Positions 6,960 to 15,104 of a stretch of 36,829 nt of DNA are shown here, piece by piece. The notes beneath the pieces are model-generated. The model saw nothing but the letters and a program-made list of their open reading frames with translations. It did not search any database and was not told the DNA's origin. The stretch comes from a virus. The stretch's first letter is position 1. Each line of letters starts with the position of its first letter. The stretch lies in the IMG/VR virus record IMGVR_UViG_3300048997_000351, positions 1 to 36,829 of that record; one strand, 5' to 3'. The translations under genes were made by a program, and so were the position numbers.

Positions 6960-7990
6960 CGCGAGGCCTCCTGCTGGCGCCGGGCCCGCGCGGCCTGCTC
7001 CTGCTGGTCCAAGCTCTCGCGCAGTCGCCTGGCCTCAAGGACCCGCGGCCGGAGCGCCGAGCGGGCAGCGCCGGGGTCAAGGCCGACCTCGGGCGCGAGC
7101 CCGCCGCTGATCCGCGAGACCTTGTCCGGGTCGATCCCGGCCAGGTCGCCATAGCGCTCCTGGACCAGGGCCAGGAACCGGGCGGTCTTGGACTCGCCCC
7201 GCTTGGCGGCCGCGCGCCGCGGGACGGGGGTGGAGGTGGCCACGCTGCCCGGCTTCTCCGGAGCGGCAGGCAGCGCAGCCACGTTGGGGGAGACCAGCTG
7301 GTTGTCAGCAGGCCGGTCAGCGGTACGGCCCGGGGCGACTGGGGCGGCTTCGATGACCCAGGACCGGAACCCGGTCAGCGTTGACCTCGGCGCGAGGGTG
7401 AGCCGCAGTGACCAGAGGATCAGGCCGCCGAGGACGTCCAGGATGGTCCGCCCGTCGTCAGCCTGGTTGCGGGCCGCCATCACGGACGCCTGGATGGTCC
7501 CGATCAGGGTGTCGCTGGCCAGCGCGTAGACCGCCGCCGGCATGACCCACACGACCATGTCCTGCCAGCCTGAGCGGGCGGCCAGGGCGTTCATCCCGAG
7601 CGACAGGCCGACACACACCAGGTTGAGCGCCCGGGCCCGCAACGCCCGTTTGCCCTTCAGGGCCAGGGCGATGCCGAGGGCGGCGAAGATGGCGCTGCCC
7701 ACATCGGGAATGCCGGCCTCGAGCACGGCCGCCCACACGACGTGCTTGGCCAGGTAGACGAGGACGTACTGAGCGGCGAACGACACCGCGGCCGCGGCCG
7801 CGGCCAGCAGGCCGAGCGCCCCTGTTGCGGAACGCAGCCACCGGCCAGCAGAGTCGCCCTCGGCGACGTCCGGGCGCTTGGCGCGGCCACGCCGCCAAGC
7901 GATGTTCAGGACCTTCTGCCCGCGGCCGTCCGCAGACTCGGCGTAAGCCTCGTCGGGGATGCCGAAGGCCTGCCAGGCGTCAGTGCTCAT
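6956..7990 (-). CDS. DUF2637-type multi-pass membrane protein
   Basis: The start at ATG 7990 has GGAGGT seven bases upstream. After a soluble N-terminus (1-50) come about four membrane segments (roughly 55-78, 84-110, 118-138, 145-165), with the PAAVYALASDTLI pattern typical of DUF2637 proteins of actinobacterial plasmids. Some of these are described as spread (Spd) functions. A cytosolic C-terminal part (from about 215) contains an Arg/Ala-rich helical domain. It ends RRQQEASR, close to but not the EAG tail. Its place directly before the coupling protein suggests a membrane partner in transfer. Confidence 0.8.
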   Translation of the reverse strand: MSTDAWQAFGIPDEAYAESADGRGQKVLNIAWRRGRAKRPDVAEGDSAGRWLRSATGALGLLAAAAAAVSFAAQYVLVYLAKHVVWAAVLEAGIPDVGSAIFAALGIALALKGKRALRARALNLVCVGLSLGMNALAARSGWQDMVVWVMPAAVYALASDTLIGTIQASVMAARNQADDGRTILDVLGGLILWSLRLTLAPRSTLTGFRSWVIEAAPVAPGRTADRPADNQLVSPNVAALPAAPEKPGSVATSTPVPRRAAAKRGESKTARFLALVQERYGDLAGIDPDKVSRISGGLAPEVGLDPGAARSALRPRVLEARRLRESLDQQEQAARARRQQEASR

Positions 7991-8198
7991 CGGTGGTACC
8001 TCCACGGATCTGGTCGGCGAGCTGATCAACAGGCGGGAGCGCCTGGTCAAGAACGAGGTCAAGGAACTGGCCGATCGGCATGCGGCGCACGAGGGCGGCG
8101 AGCCGCAGCCGCCGGTCCACGGCTTCGCTGATGCGTGTGGCCAGCCGGACGTCTAGCGGCGGCACGGGTTCCCGCACGGCCTCGGCGGGCGCGGTCAC
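7980..8198 (-). CDS. Small ribbon-helix-helix-like protein
   Basis: The product has 72 residues from GTG 8198, which overlaps the previous stop. The stretch VRLATRISEAVDRRLRLAA followed by MPIGQFLDLVLDQAL has the strand-helix-helix pattern of CopG/Arc-type DNA-binding proteins. The last codons overlap the start of the DUF2637 gene by 11 bases. A role as operon regulator or relaxosome accessory protein would fit, since small RHH proteins do both on other plasmids. Which one applies cannot be told here. Confidence 0.65.
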   Translation of the reverse strand: MTAPAEAVREPVPPLDVRLATRISEAVDRRLRLAALVRRMPIGQFLDLVLDQALPPVDQLADQIRGGTTDEH

Positions 8199-8458
8199 TG
8201 GCTCACCGTGGCGAGCATGGTCGTCTTGATCGACGTCTTGGCTTTCGGCGGCTCGGTGCGGAAGTCGGCGAGCCGGTTGGCGTGAGTGTTCAGGCCGTGG
8301 GCCCGGAGAATTTCCTCCGCCGTGGCGAAGTTGTCGCCGCCGATCCAGGCGGCGACGTTCTGGGCACCGCCGCCGGTCAGGATGGCTGCGGCGAACAGAG
8401 GTCGCAGATAGTCGGCGGCTGTGGTGGCCCAGAAGGCCAGCTCGCTCGTTCGGTCCAT
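8195..8458 (-). CDS. Orphan all-alpha-domain fragment of a coupling protein
   Basis: This 87-residue protein lines up with residues of about 208-290 of the coupling protein at 5277-6959. It has the same pattern of AADYLRPLF, then AAxL...G, a Trp-containing helix, ATAEEILRAHG against MPAEEILTEHG, and a K/T-rich end (KTSIKTTML). In VirD4-type proteins this region is the all-alpha domain that recognises cargo. Here it stands alone without Walker motifs, as the first gene of the operon. It may be a separate substrate adaptor or the remains of a second coupling protein. The ATG at 8458 faces the operators of the GntR gene. Confidence 0.65.
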   Translation of the reverse strand: MDRTSELAFWATTAADYLRPLFAAAILTGGGAQNVAAWIGGDNFATAEEILRAHGLNTHANRLADFRTEPPKAKTSIKTTMLATVSQ

Positions 8459-8505
8459 GCGGTTCCCTCAAGATCGACTAGTGGGAATGTCTCGGCAGGT
8501 TGCTG

Positions 8506-8527
8506 GTTTGTGGGTTTGTCCACAAAC
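8506..8527. promoter_or_regulatory. Operator 1 for the GntR regulator (inverted repeat)
   Basis: GTTTGTGG and CCACAAAC form perfect 8-base arms around a 6-base spacer. Nested in it is GTTTG-TCCA-CAAAC (8514-8527), which matches the second site at 8569. It lies between the divergent transfer operon (start 8458) and the GntR gene, so it could control both. Confidence 0.65.
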
Positions 8528-8560
8528 TGTGAAACCAACTATGACTGACGAGGGCGACGG

Positions 8561-9460
8561 ATGCAAGAGTTTGCCTACAAACCTGCGAAGATGGAGGTCA
8601 TGGATCCCAGACCCACCACCGTGCGCGCGCCGATCCACCTGCGGATTGCCGATGACATCCGCATGCAGATCGAGCGTGGCGACCTGGCACCGGGCGATTC
8701 GCTGCCGACGCTGGCTCAGCTAAGTGAGCAGTGGTCGACGTCGATGAACTCAGCCCGCGGCGCGATCACCCTCCTGAAGGCGCAAGGCCTGATCACCGCT
8801 GGGCGCGGCAAGGCGCCCATCGTCCGCATCCCGGCGGGCCGGGTGATCCGGTCATCCGAGCGCCACCAGGCCGAGAAAGATCAGGCTCTGGGAGACGAGG
8901 AAGAACGCGCTGCAGTCGGCGAGGCTGAGACCAACCTCAACATGGCACTCGCCGACCAGGACTTCACTTCGATTTATGACCTGATCCCGGCAGACACCCA
9001 GCAAGCTGAGATCTTCGGCATCAAGCCAAGTGAGCCGGTTCTCCGGCGGCGCTATGAGTCCACCGACAAGCGCACTGAGATCCTGCTGTCGTCCAGCGTC
9101 TCCTACATCCCGAAAGCGCTGGTAGAGAGCAACCCGGCGCTTCTCGACCAGAACAATGAGCCGTGGTGGGGCGGCACACAGCACCAGCTGTCGACGGTCG
9201 GTATTGAGATCATGACCATGGTCGACCAGGTCACCGCCCGGATGCCGACCACCGTTGAAGCCCAGCAGTGGGCCATGCCTGACGGCATCCCTCTGCTGTT
9301 CTGCCGCCGGATCTCAATCGACGAGGACAACCGCGCCGTTGAGATATCTGATGCTCACTATCCGGCCGACCGGACCGAGCTTCGTTTCATCACTCCGCTC
9401 AGTCCATGGAAAAACCCGCCGGCAGCAGTGCGCGCGCGGCGGGAAAGGACAAGCCAGTGA
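8561..9460 (+). CDS. GntR-family (HutC-like) transcriptional regulator
   Basis: The N-terminal winged helix is clear: HLRIADDIRMQIERGDLAPG, then LPTLAQLSEQW and a recognition helix near residue 65. A C-terminal effector-binding domain of the HutC/UTRA kind follows, with PSEPVLRRRY near residue 150. KorSA-type GntR regulators silence transfer genes in Streptomyces elements, and this one sits divergent from the transfer operon with two matching operators. I chose ATG 8561 because GAGGG lies six bases upstream; ATG 8600 (MDPRPTTV) is a common-looking alternative. The stop overlaps the deaminase start. Confidence 0.88.
   Translation: MQEFAYKPAKMEVMDPRPTTVRAPIHLRIADDIRMQIERGDLAPGDSLPTLAQLSEQWSTSMNSARGAITLLKAQGLITAGRGKAPIVRIPAGRVIRSSERHQAEKDQALGDEEERAAVGEAETNLNMALADQDFTSIYDLIPADTQQAEIFGIKPSEPVLRRRYESTDKRTEILLSSSVSYIPKALVESNPALLDQNNEPWWGGTQHQLSTVGIEIMTMVDQVTARMPTTVEAQQWAMPDGIPLLFCRRISIDEDNRAVEISDAHYPADRTELRFITPLSPWKNPPAAVRARRERTSQ
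8569..8582. promoter_or_regulatory. Operator 2 for the GntR regulator
   Basis: GTTTG-CCTA-CAAAC is identical in arms and spacing to the core of operator 1, 55 bases away. It lies inside the first codons if the regulator starts at 8561, or just upstream of the alternative ATG starts at 8591 and 8600. Two such sites suggest autoregulation by GntR dimers. Confidence 0.6.
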
Positions 9461-9960
9461 GCGGCCTGAGTCACGACGATGCGGCCTACCTGCAGCAAGC
9501 CATTGGCATCTCGCGGCACGCCCTAGAGGACGAGGGCAAGACGCCCTTCGGGGCCCTGGTCGTCGTGGACGGCTCGGTTGTCGGCGAGGGAACCAGCAGC
9601 GTTATGGAGCTCGTCGACCCGACCGCGCACGCCGAAGTGATGGCCCTACGGCACGCGGCCGCACGTCTCGGCCGCCACCTTCTGGAAGACGGGGTGATGT
9701 ACACCAGCAGCGAGCCGTGCCCGATGTGCCTCGCTGCCTGCTACTGGGCCCGTCTCCCCCGCCTCGTGTTCGCCGCGACCAGCCACGACGTCGCGGCGAA
9801 CGGCTTCGAGGACCTGCAGTTCTACCGCGAGATGGCCCGGCCCGCCGTGGCCCGGAGCCTGAGGGAAGACGCCGCCGGGCAGGACCTGCAGGCCGCAGCC
9901 ACGGTCGTGCTCCAGGCGTGGGCGGCCCAGCAGCCGCATTCGATCAAACCCAAGTTCTGA
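9457..9960 (+). CDS. Nucleoside/guanine deaminase-like protein (CDA fold)
   Basis: The zinc-dependent deaminase motifs are present: HAEVMAL and SEPCPMCLAACYWA, where His, two Cys and the catalytic Glu are expected. The 167 residues and the overall pattern (TPFGALVVVDG, a C-terminal QFYREMARPA) are closest to guanine deaminase or tRNA-adenosine-deaminase-like small enzymes rather than APOBEC types. GTG 9457 overlaps the GntR stop, with AAAGGA seven bases upstream. It is co-transcribed with the regulator. Its substrate and its role on a plasmid are unknown. Confidence 0.85.
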   Translation: MSGLSHDDAAYLQQAIGISRHALEDEGKTPFGALVVVDGSVVGEGTSSVMELVDPTAHAEVMALRHAAARLGRHLLEDGVMYTSSEPCPMCLAACYWARLPRLVFAATSHDVAANGFEDLQFYREMARPAVARSLREDAAGQDLQAAATVVLQAWAAQQPHSIKPKF

Positions 9961-10000
9961 GGGCACGGCGCAAGGCAGTCGCAGCCCCGCTGATACCCGA

Positions 10001-10360
10001 TTAGGGGCCTGGCCACCGTGGCGGTTCGTAGCCGCCGGTCATGGTCACGGTGGCGGTTCCCGGGCCCGCCGCCGGTAGCTCAGGGCCTAGCTCGGCCCGG
10101 AGCTCATCGGGCAGCCGCTGGGCCTGCCAGGCCGGATCGCTTTCGCTCCACCGGTAGCCGCAGGAAATCCGGCAGGCGTACCGACCGTCGCCGACCCGGT
10201 CGAAGCCGATGTCCCCGCAGCGCGGGCACGCCCGCCAGAGCTCCCAGCCGGTCCCCTCGCAGCCAGAGCACTCGGTGCCGCTGTCGTAGTGCCCGCGGCC
10301 AGTGCATTCGCCGCAGCGCCGAATCCGGGCTCGCCCGGGCGGGGCGATCTGCTCGGCCAT
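10001..10360 (-). CDS. Zinc-ribbon protein with DnaJ-like CxxCxGxG repeats
   Basis: From ATG 10360 (GAAGG eight bases upstream) the 119-residue product has CGECTGRG and CSGCEGTG, the cysteine pattern of the DnaJ zinc domain, then CPRCGD and a final Cys near residue 67. The C-terminal half is Pro/Gly/Ala-rich and unstructured. It follows the relaxase gene on the same strand with a 55-base gap and is probably co-transcribed. A structural or nucleic-acid-binding role in DNA processing is possible but unproven. It lacks the EAG tail (ends RWPGP). Confidence 0.7.
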   Translation of the reverse strand: MAEQIAPPGRARIRRCGECTGRGHYDSGTECSGCEGTGWELWRACPRCGDIGFDRVGDGRYACRISCGYRWSESDPAWQAQRLPDELRAELGPELPAAGPGTATVTMTGGYEPPRWPGP

Positions 10361-10415
10361 GATCAACGCCTTCCCGTTCACTGGTTCCTCGTTCCGAGTG
10401 TGCGCGCGGCCATCG

Positions 10416-13400
10416 TCAATCGCCAGCTTCCCGCGCTGTTGCCTGGGCCGCGGCCGCCTGGGCGACGGGCCCGGCGGGCTTGATCTCGGGCTTGGGCGGC
10501 TGGATCACCGCATCGCGTTCCCGCCGCACCTCGTCTGGCCACGCCAGGCCCTCGTCTTCCCACTCGTGGTCTTCGCTGGGCACCCGCAGGCCTCGGCGTT
10601 CGTCGATCTTTGCCAGCGCGGCCCGGTTCCGCTCGGCGAGTTCGGCGACCCACTGCGGCGTCTCCTGCTCAGTCCGCTCGGGTTCCGGCTGCAGGGCCTC
10701 CCGCTCAGCCTCGTCCGGCTGCGGCGGCTCAGCCGACCGCAACGGCTCCATCTCGGCGTCCGGATGCCGACGCATGTATTCGCTGTGCGCCGCCACGGCC
10801 AGGTGGCGCCCCTGCTCGGTGGTCTTCTCCCACTCGGCCCGGGCTTCCATCGTCTCGGTGAGCTTGCCGATCAGGCCACCGAAAATCCCCTCGGTGACCT
10901 GGGCTGAGCGGGCGTGTGCCTCGTGCCGGTCGGCGACCTCGGCCTCGCCGCGGGCCCGCGCGGCCCGGGCCTGAGCGGTGGCGAGGCTGGCCGTCTGCCG
11001 GGCCTCATGCTCACCGATGCGGACCTGCCGGAGCTCGGCGCCGACGTACCGCGGCGCCCAGGCGGTCTCAGCCTCGTAGGCGGCCCGCATGTTGAGCAGG
11101 CGGCCGTCCGGCACGCCGCGCAGGTCGACACCGTCCACCGGGCCGAGGGCGGCGAAGGCCTCATGCCAGGCGGCCCGGGCCTCAGGGGAGTTGACCGGCT
11201 CGGGCCCGATCGGCTCAAACAGGTGGCTGTAGCCGAAGGTCTCCCGGTAGGCGGCGACTTTCGAGGCGCGGCCTTCCCAGTCCAGCCGGCCGACCGGATC
11301 CTCGGGCACGGGACCGAGGGCCCGCACAGCCCAGACCGGCTGCTGGCCGGCGGTGTGCTCGCCGAGCCGGTCCGCCCGGGCGTCCATCGCCTCGGCGAGC
11401 TGGGCGACGTACTCGCGGCGTTCGGGGTCTTCGATGTCCGGCACGCGCGAGGTCCACGATCCTGGCGTCTCCGGCACCAGCGAGCCGGTCTGCTCGCGGA
11501 TCCGGGCGTCAATCACCGCGACGACGTCCCTGGAGCCCGTCAGAGGCCCTGAACCGACAGCCCGGGCGAGGACATCGCCCGCGTCCTGCCCAGCCGCTTC
11601 CGCACCGCGAAGCGTCCGCCAGAGCCACGTAGCGCTGCCGCCCAGCTGGACGTCCTGGTACTCGGCGGGCAGGTGCTCGCGCAGCAGGCGCTCATACCGG
11701 CCGCTGATCGCCTCGGCGGTCTGGTCCTGCCAGATGGCGTGGAGCTTGCCGAGGTGGTCGGCGTTGGCCAGGTTGCGACGCTGGACCTCGAGCGCGGACA
11801 GTTCGGCGCCCTCGTTGGCCAGGACGTCGGACAGCACGGCGATCGGTTCGCGGGCCTCGTGGTCGCGTTCGCGGACTCGGAAGAGTTCGGGGTCGGGCCA
11901 GGCTTCCCGTTCCCGGCCGAGCTTCTCGTGCCACTCAAGCTCGGGTGCCGCTCGCGTCCCCGGCGCTGGGTCGGCCACCCGGGCCGGATCGGTAACGGCG
12001 TAGACGGTGTTCCGGTCAACGGCCCGGGTCATGGCCACGTAGGCCCACTCACGGGTCTCGGTGCCGGTAATAAGGGCGGCGGCCTCGGCTACGGTGCGGC
12101 CCTGGGCCGAGTGCCCGGTGATCGCATAGGCGAGGTCGGCGTGCTTCTTGCCGTCCCGGTAGGTGATGGTGCTGTCGGCGTACTGGCGCTGCCCGGTCTC
12201 GCGGTCCGCGTCGAGCAGTTTGCGCAGCACGAGCTCGTCGCCGTTGACGGCCTCAACCCGCCAGGTGTCGCCGTTGGCGACACCGAGGTGATGGTTGTTC
12301 TTCCGGGTGATGACCAGGTCGCCGACACTTGCGGCCGCGCCGTCCTTGAGCGGCGCCTCCGGACCGCGGTCGACCACGCCGAGGTGCCGCAGGTCATCGC
12401 GGATCCGGCGGCTGAGCTCAAGGGTGGTTTCGTGGCTGTGCGCCATGAGCAGGACGTCACGGCCGTCCAGGTAGGCGGCCAGGTAGGCCTTGCGGGCGCC
12501 GTCCAGGGCCTCGTCCGCGGTGCCGCCGCTGATCCGGCCGTGCTGGTCGTAGCCAGTGAGCACTTCGGCGTCACCGGCGCGGAGCCGGAGCGAGGCTTCC
12601 CGCTCCCACTCGGCAGCGAACCGGACCGGCTCAGCCAGCTGGGCGTGCTCGTACTCACGGGCCAGCAGGGCCATGCCGCCGCCGCCCTCCACGGCGGTCA
12701 GCTGGCCATGGTCACCGGCGATCAGAAGCTTGGCGCCGTGACGCCGGGCGAGCTCGGCCAGGTCCCGGATGTCCTCGGTGCTGGTCATCGAGCCTTCGTC
12801 CAGCATGAGCAGTGTGCCCGGGTGGATCTCCTTGGCCCCGTAGTAGCCGCGGCCCTTGGTCTCGCTGTGCCCGAGGAACTTGGCAGTGTTCCAGGCCTCG
12901 ATCTGCGCGGCGCCGGCCAGGACGTTGCGCGCAGCCTGGCTCGGCGCGAGGCCGACGACGCGCCCGGGCCACATCCGCGCGGCCTGGGCGAGAACGTGCG
13001 TCTTGCCGCTGCCGGCCGGCCCGACGATCGTGTAGACGGTGCGCGGCGAGGTCAGCGCGGCATGCACCGCGGCGGCCTGGTCCATCCGCAGGCCATTGGC
13101 CAGCCGGTCACTCGCGTCCTGAGCGCGGGCGCGGCCCGCCTCGGTCAGCGCGGACACCGTCGTGCCCAGCAGGGCGGCGGACTCGTCCTCGTCCAGCCGC
13201 GGGGCGGTAGCGCCCCCCGCCGTGGTGACGAGACGTTCCTCGCGGGTCAGCTGCACCTCGGTGGCGTATCGGCTCGTCCCGGGCCGGGTGTAGATGCTGC
13301 GGCTATCCAGGTCCCGCCGCAGGTGATCGGGCAGCGGCGGCCACTCTGGAGCGTCCAGGCAGAGCACCTGCTCGACCTCGCCGGCGAGGGCCCGGTCGGT

Positions 13401-14801
13401 GAGGTCGTGGACCAGGGCGACAAGGCCGTCGGGAGCCATGGCGTAGGCCTCGGCCGGCAGCACGGTGGCCATCGCGCGCATCAGGTCCGCGCGGGTCCAC
13501 GTCGATTGCGCGGTCTGAACCTGCGTAAGCGCGCGGCGCATCGCGCGGTGCTGCGCATCCACGATCGGCGCGGGACCGCCTGGCACCGGGTTGCGCACCA
13601 GGGCGTCATCGCCGCCCGGGCCGCGCAAGTTGGACACGGCGGGCGCGACCTGCGCGAGCGTGCTGCCATCCGCCGCGTCCCACTTGGCCTGCCACTTGCT
13701 GGCCAGGGCATCCCAGTCGATCGCCCCTTCTTCCTTGCCCTCGCGGGTGGCCACCGTGACTTCCTTGCGGATGTAGAGCAGTTCCCGCCGGTTAGGGGCC
13801 CGGCCGTGCTTGCGGGTCCAGGCCTCCACCGCCGCCGGCGTCGCCTCATTGATGGTCTGCGTGCGCGTGGAGTATGCATCGATCTGCCCGCGCGAGATGC
13901 CGTCGATCTCGTTGCCGGTGCCATCCGGCCGCGCGGACAGCTTCACGCCGAAGCGCCGCGCGAGATTGGCCTCCAGGTGCGCGGTCACGATCGCCTGCAT
14001 CGCGCCGAGCTGCGCGCGCAGCGCCATCGTGTCGGTTGCGCGCCACACGCCATCCCGCGCGGTCAGCGACATCCGCGCAATCTGGTTGTGGACGTGATCT
14101 TGCATGTCGCCGTCCCGGCTGGTGCCCTGCAGCCAGGACGTGACCATCAGTCCGGTGGCCTCGTACCGGCCCGGTTCCTCATCGCCGACTCGCTTGCCGT
14201 GGTAGCCGGTCCGGGTCACCGCCCACCGCTGCAGGTGCTCCAGGCCGGCCCGGTTGGCCTCCTGCAGCATCTCGGAGAACTCGGCCTCGCGGCCATCCCA
14301 CCAGTCGGCGGCCGCGGCGTCGCCCAGCTGCCGGGCCTGGCGGGCGTTCTCCCGGATGCTGGCGTGCAGAATGCTCACGCTCTTGGAGAACGAGACCGTG
14401 ACGTCGGTGTACGCGGGAGACTTCCGGGTGGCCTGGGCGGCCTGGCGCTCGAGCTCGGCCAGCCGTTCCCCGGTCGCGTGCGGCTCTGCGGCCAGCAGTT
14501 TGCCCAGGTGCTCGGCATATTTGGCGTACCCGCCGGGCTTGCGCCCCAGCTGTTCACCCGTCCGCGGATCCACCTGCCGGTAGACCTTCTCGTACGGTTC
14601 CCGTTCGACCCGCTGACCAGGTCTGAAACCCAGGGCCTCGGCGCCGCGGCCGAACCACCGGCCCGGGGCTTCACCCGCCTGAGCGGCGTCGATGTAGTAG
14701 CCGCCGCTCGGTTCCTGCTTACGCTCCGCAGCGGCGCCACCTTGGCCCTTCCAGACATAGCCCAGGTCGAAGCCGCTCTTGGCGGTGACGACGGCGGCCA
14801 T
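10416..14801 (-). CDS. MobF-family relaxase-helicase (TrwC/TraI-like) with EAGD tail
   Basis: The relaxase has 1461 residues. The N-terminal TrwC-type domain shows SGGYYIDAAQAGEAPGRWF (33-50, candidate nicking tyrosines 35/36), VTVSFSKSVSILH and the metal region TSRDGDMQDHVHNQIARM with H236 and H238. The residue where the first histidine of the triad is expected is Q225 or G226, so the HUH site looks altered. A helicase follows: Walker A VGPAGSGKT near residue 590, LLMLDEGS near 663, and late helicase motifs ITGHSAQGRT and VAMTRAVDRNT. The C-terminal third is helical and charged and ends ATAREAGD. It should nick at an oriT and unwind DNA for transfer. The start has GGGAG just upstream. Confidence 0.92.
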   Translation of the reverse strand: MAAVVTAKSGFDLGYVWKGQGGAAAERKQEPSGGYYIDAAQAGEAPGRWFGRGAEALGFRPGQRVEREPYEKVYRQVDPRTGEQLGRKPGGYAKYAEHLGKLLAAEPHATGERLAELERQAAQATRKSPAYTDVTVSFSKSVSILHASIRENARQARQLGDAAAADWWDGREAEFSEMLQEANRAGLEHLQRWAVTRTGYHGKRVGDEEPGRYEATGLMVTSWLQGTSRDGDMQDHVHNQIARMSLTARDGVWRATDTMALRAQLGAMQAIVTAHLEANLARRFGVKLSARPDGTGNEIDGISRGQIDAYSTRTQTINEATPAAVEAWTRKHGRAPNRRELLYIRKEVTVATREGKEEGAIDWDALASKWQAKWDAADGSTLAQVAPAVSNLRGPGGDDALVRNPVPGGPAPIVDAQHRAMRRALTQVQTAQSTWTRADLMRAMATVLPAEAYAMAPDGLVALVHDLTDRALAGEVEQVLCLDAPEWPPLPDHLRRDLDSRSIYTRPGTSRYATEVQLTREERLVTTAGGATAPRLDEDESAALLGTTVSALTEAGRARAQDASDRLANGLRMDQAAAVHAALTSPRTVYTIVGPAGSGKTHVLAQAARMWPGRVVGLAPSQAARNVLAGAAQIEAWNTAKFLGHSETKGRGYYGAKEIHPGTLLMLDEGSMTSTEDIRDLAELARRHGAKLLIAGDHGQLTAVEGGGGMALLAREYEHAQLAEPVRFAAEWEREASLRLRAGDAEVLTGYDQHGRISGGTADEALDGARKAYLAAYLDGRDVLLMAHSHETTLELSRRIRDDLRHLGVVDRGPEAPLKDGAAASVGDLVITRKNNHHLGVANGDTWRVEAVNGDELVLRKLLDADRETGQRQYADSTITYRDGKKHADLAYAITGHSAQGRTVAEAAALITGTETREWAYVAMTRAVDRNTVYAVTDPARVADPAPGTRAAPELEWHEKLGREREAWPDPELFRVRERDHEAREPIAVLSDVLANEGAELSALEVQRRNLANADHLGKLHAIWQDQTAEAISGRYERLLREHLPAEYQDVQLGGSATWLWRTLRGAEAAGQDAGDVLARAVGSGPLTGSRDVVAVIDARIREQTGSLVPETPGSWTSRVPDIEDPERREYVAQLAEAMDARADRLGEHTAGQQPVWAVRALGPVPEDPVGRLDWEGRASKVAAYRETFGYSHLFEPIGPEPVNSPEARAAWHEAFAALGPVDGVDLRGVPDGRLLNMRAAYEAETAWAPRYVGAELRQVRIGEHEARQTASLATAQARAARARGEAEVADRHEAHARSAQVTEGIFGGLIGKLTETMEARAEWEKTTEQGRHLAVAAHSEYMRRHPDAEMEPLRSAEPPQPDEAEREALQPEPERTEQETPQWVAELAERNRAALAKIDERRGLRVPSEDHEWEDEGLAWPDEVRRERDAVIQPPKPEIKPAGPVAQAAAAQATAREAGD

Positions 14802-15104
14802 GCCTCTCCCTGCTTTTGATCTTGACTCAGCCGCCGCTAATGATCTTGGTCGTTTCCATGATCATTTAAATGCAACGGTCTGTTGCTCTGAAGGCAACTC
14901 CGAGAGTGGCACGTAGGGGAGGCATGAAAGCAAGCCGATGTCAGCAGTAGAGCGACGGTCAGGACCATCAATAGATCCAGGTCAGGCAAGAAGGAAGCCA
15001 GCAACCCGGCTACAGAACGTCACCAGGAACCAGGAAGATAGGTACCAGCCACCACCCTGGATTTGCTCACCGTCCGGTGGGATCCGCCGCGCTACGCTAC
15101 GGAC
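14802..15104. other. Intergenic region; candidate oriT and divergent promoters
   Basis: No gene fits in these 303 bases. Just upstream of the relaxase lies an unusually AT-rich patch (around 14855-14872), followed by two small inverted repeats, GCAAC-ggtct-GTTGC and GTTGC-tctgaag-GCAAC, near 14873-14897. MobF origins of transfer are usually adjacent to the relaxase gene and contain such repeats, so this is the best oriT candidate. No nick site can be assigned by eye. At the right end TACGCT (15093-15098) could be a -10 box for a leaderless antitoxin mRNA. Confidence 0.4.
15068..15079. promoter_or_regulatory. Possible operator before the toxin-antitoxin pair
   Basis: CACCG-TC-CGGTG is a perfect 5-base inverted repeat 25 bases before the antitoxin ATG and overlaps the expected promoter. 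Autoregulation by the antitoxin is usual in such modules; assignment here is by position only. Confidence 0.4.

Noticed and set aside
10382-10415. Short frame MAARTLGTRNQ between the relaxase and the zinc-ribbon gene
   Set aside because: Eleven codons, no properly spaced ribosome binding site, and no conservation argument available.
11673-14819. 1048-codon plus-strand open frame opposite the relaxase
   Set aside because: It is the GC-rich shadow of the relaxase gene: no ribosome binding site, composition of an antisense frame, and no recognisable domain, while the minus strand has full relaxase-helicase motifs.
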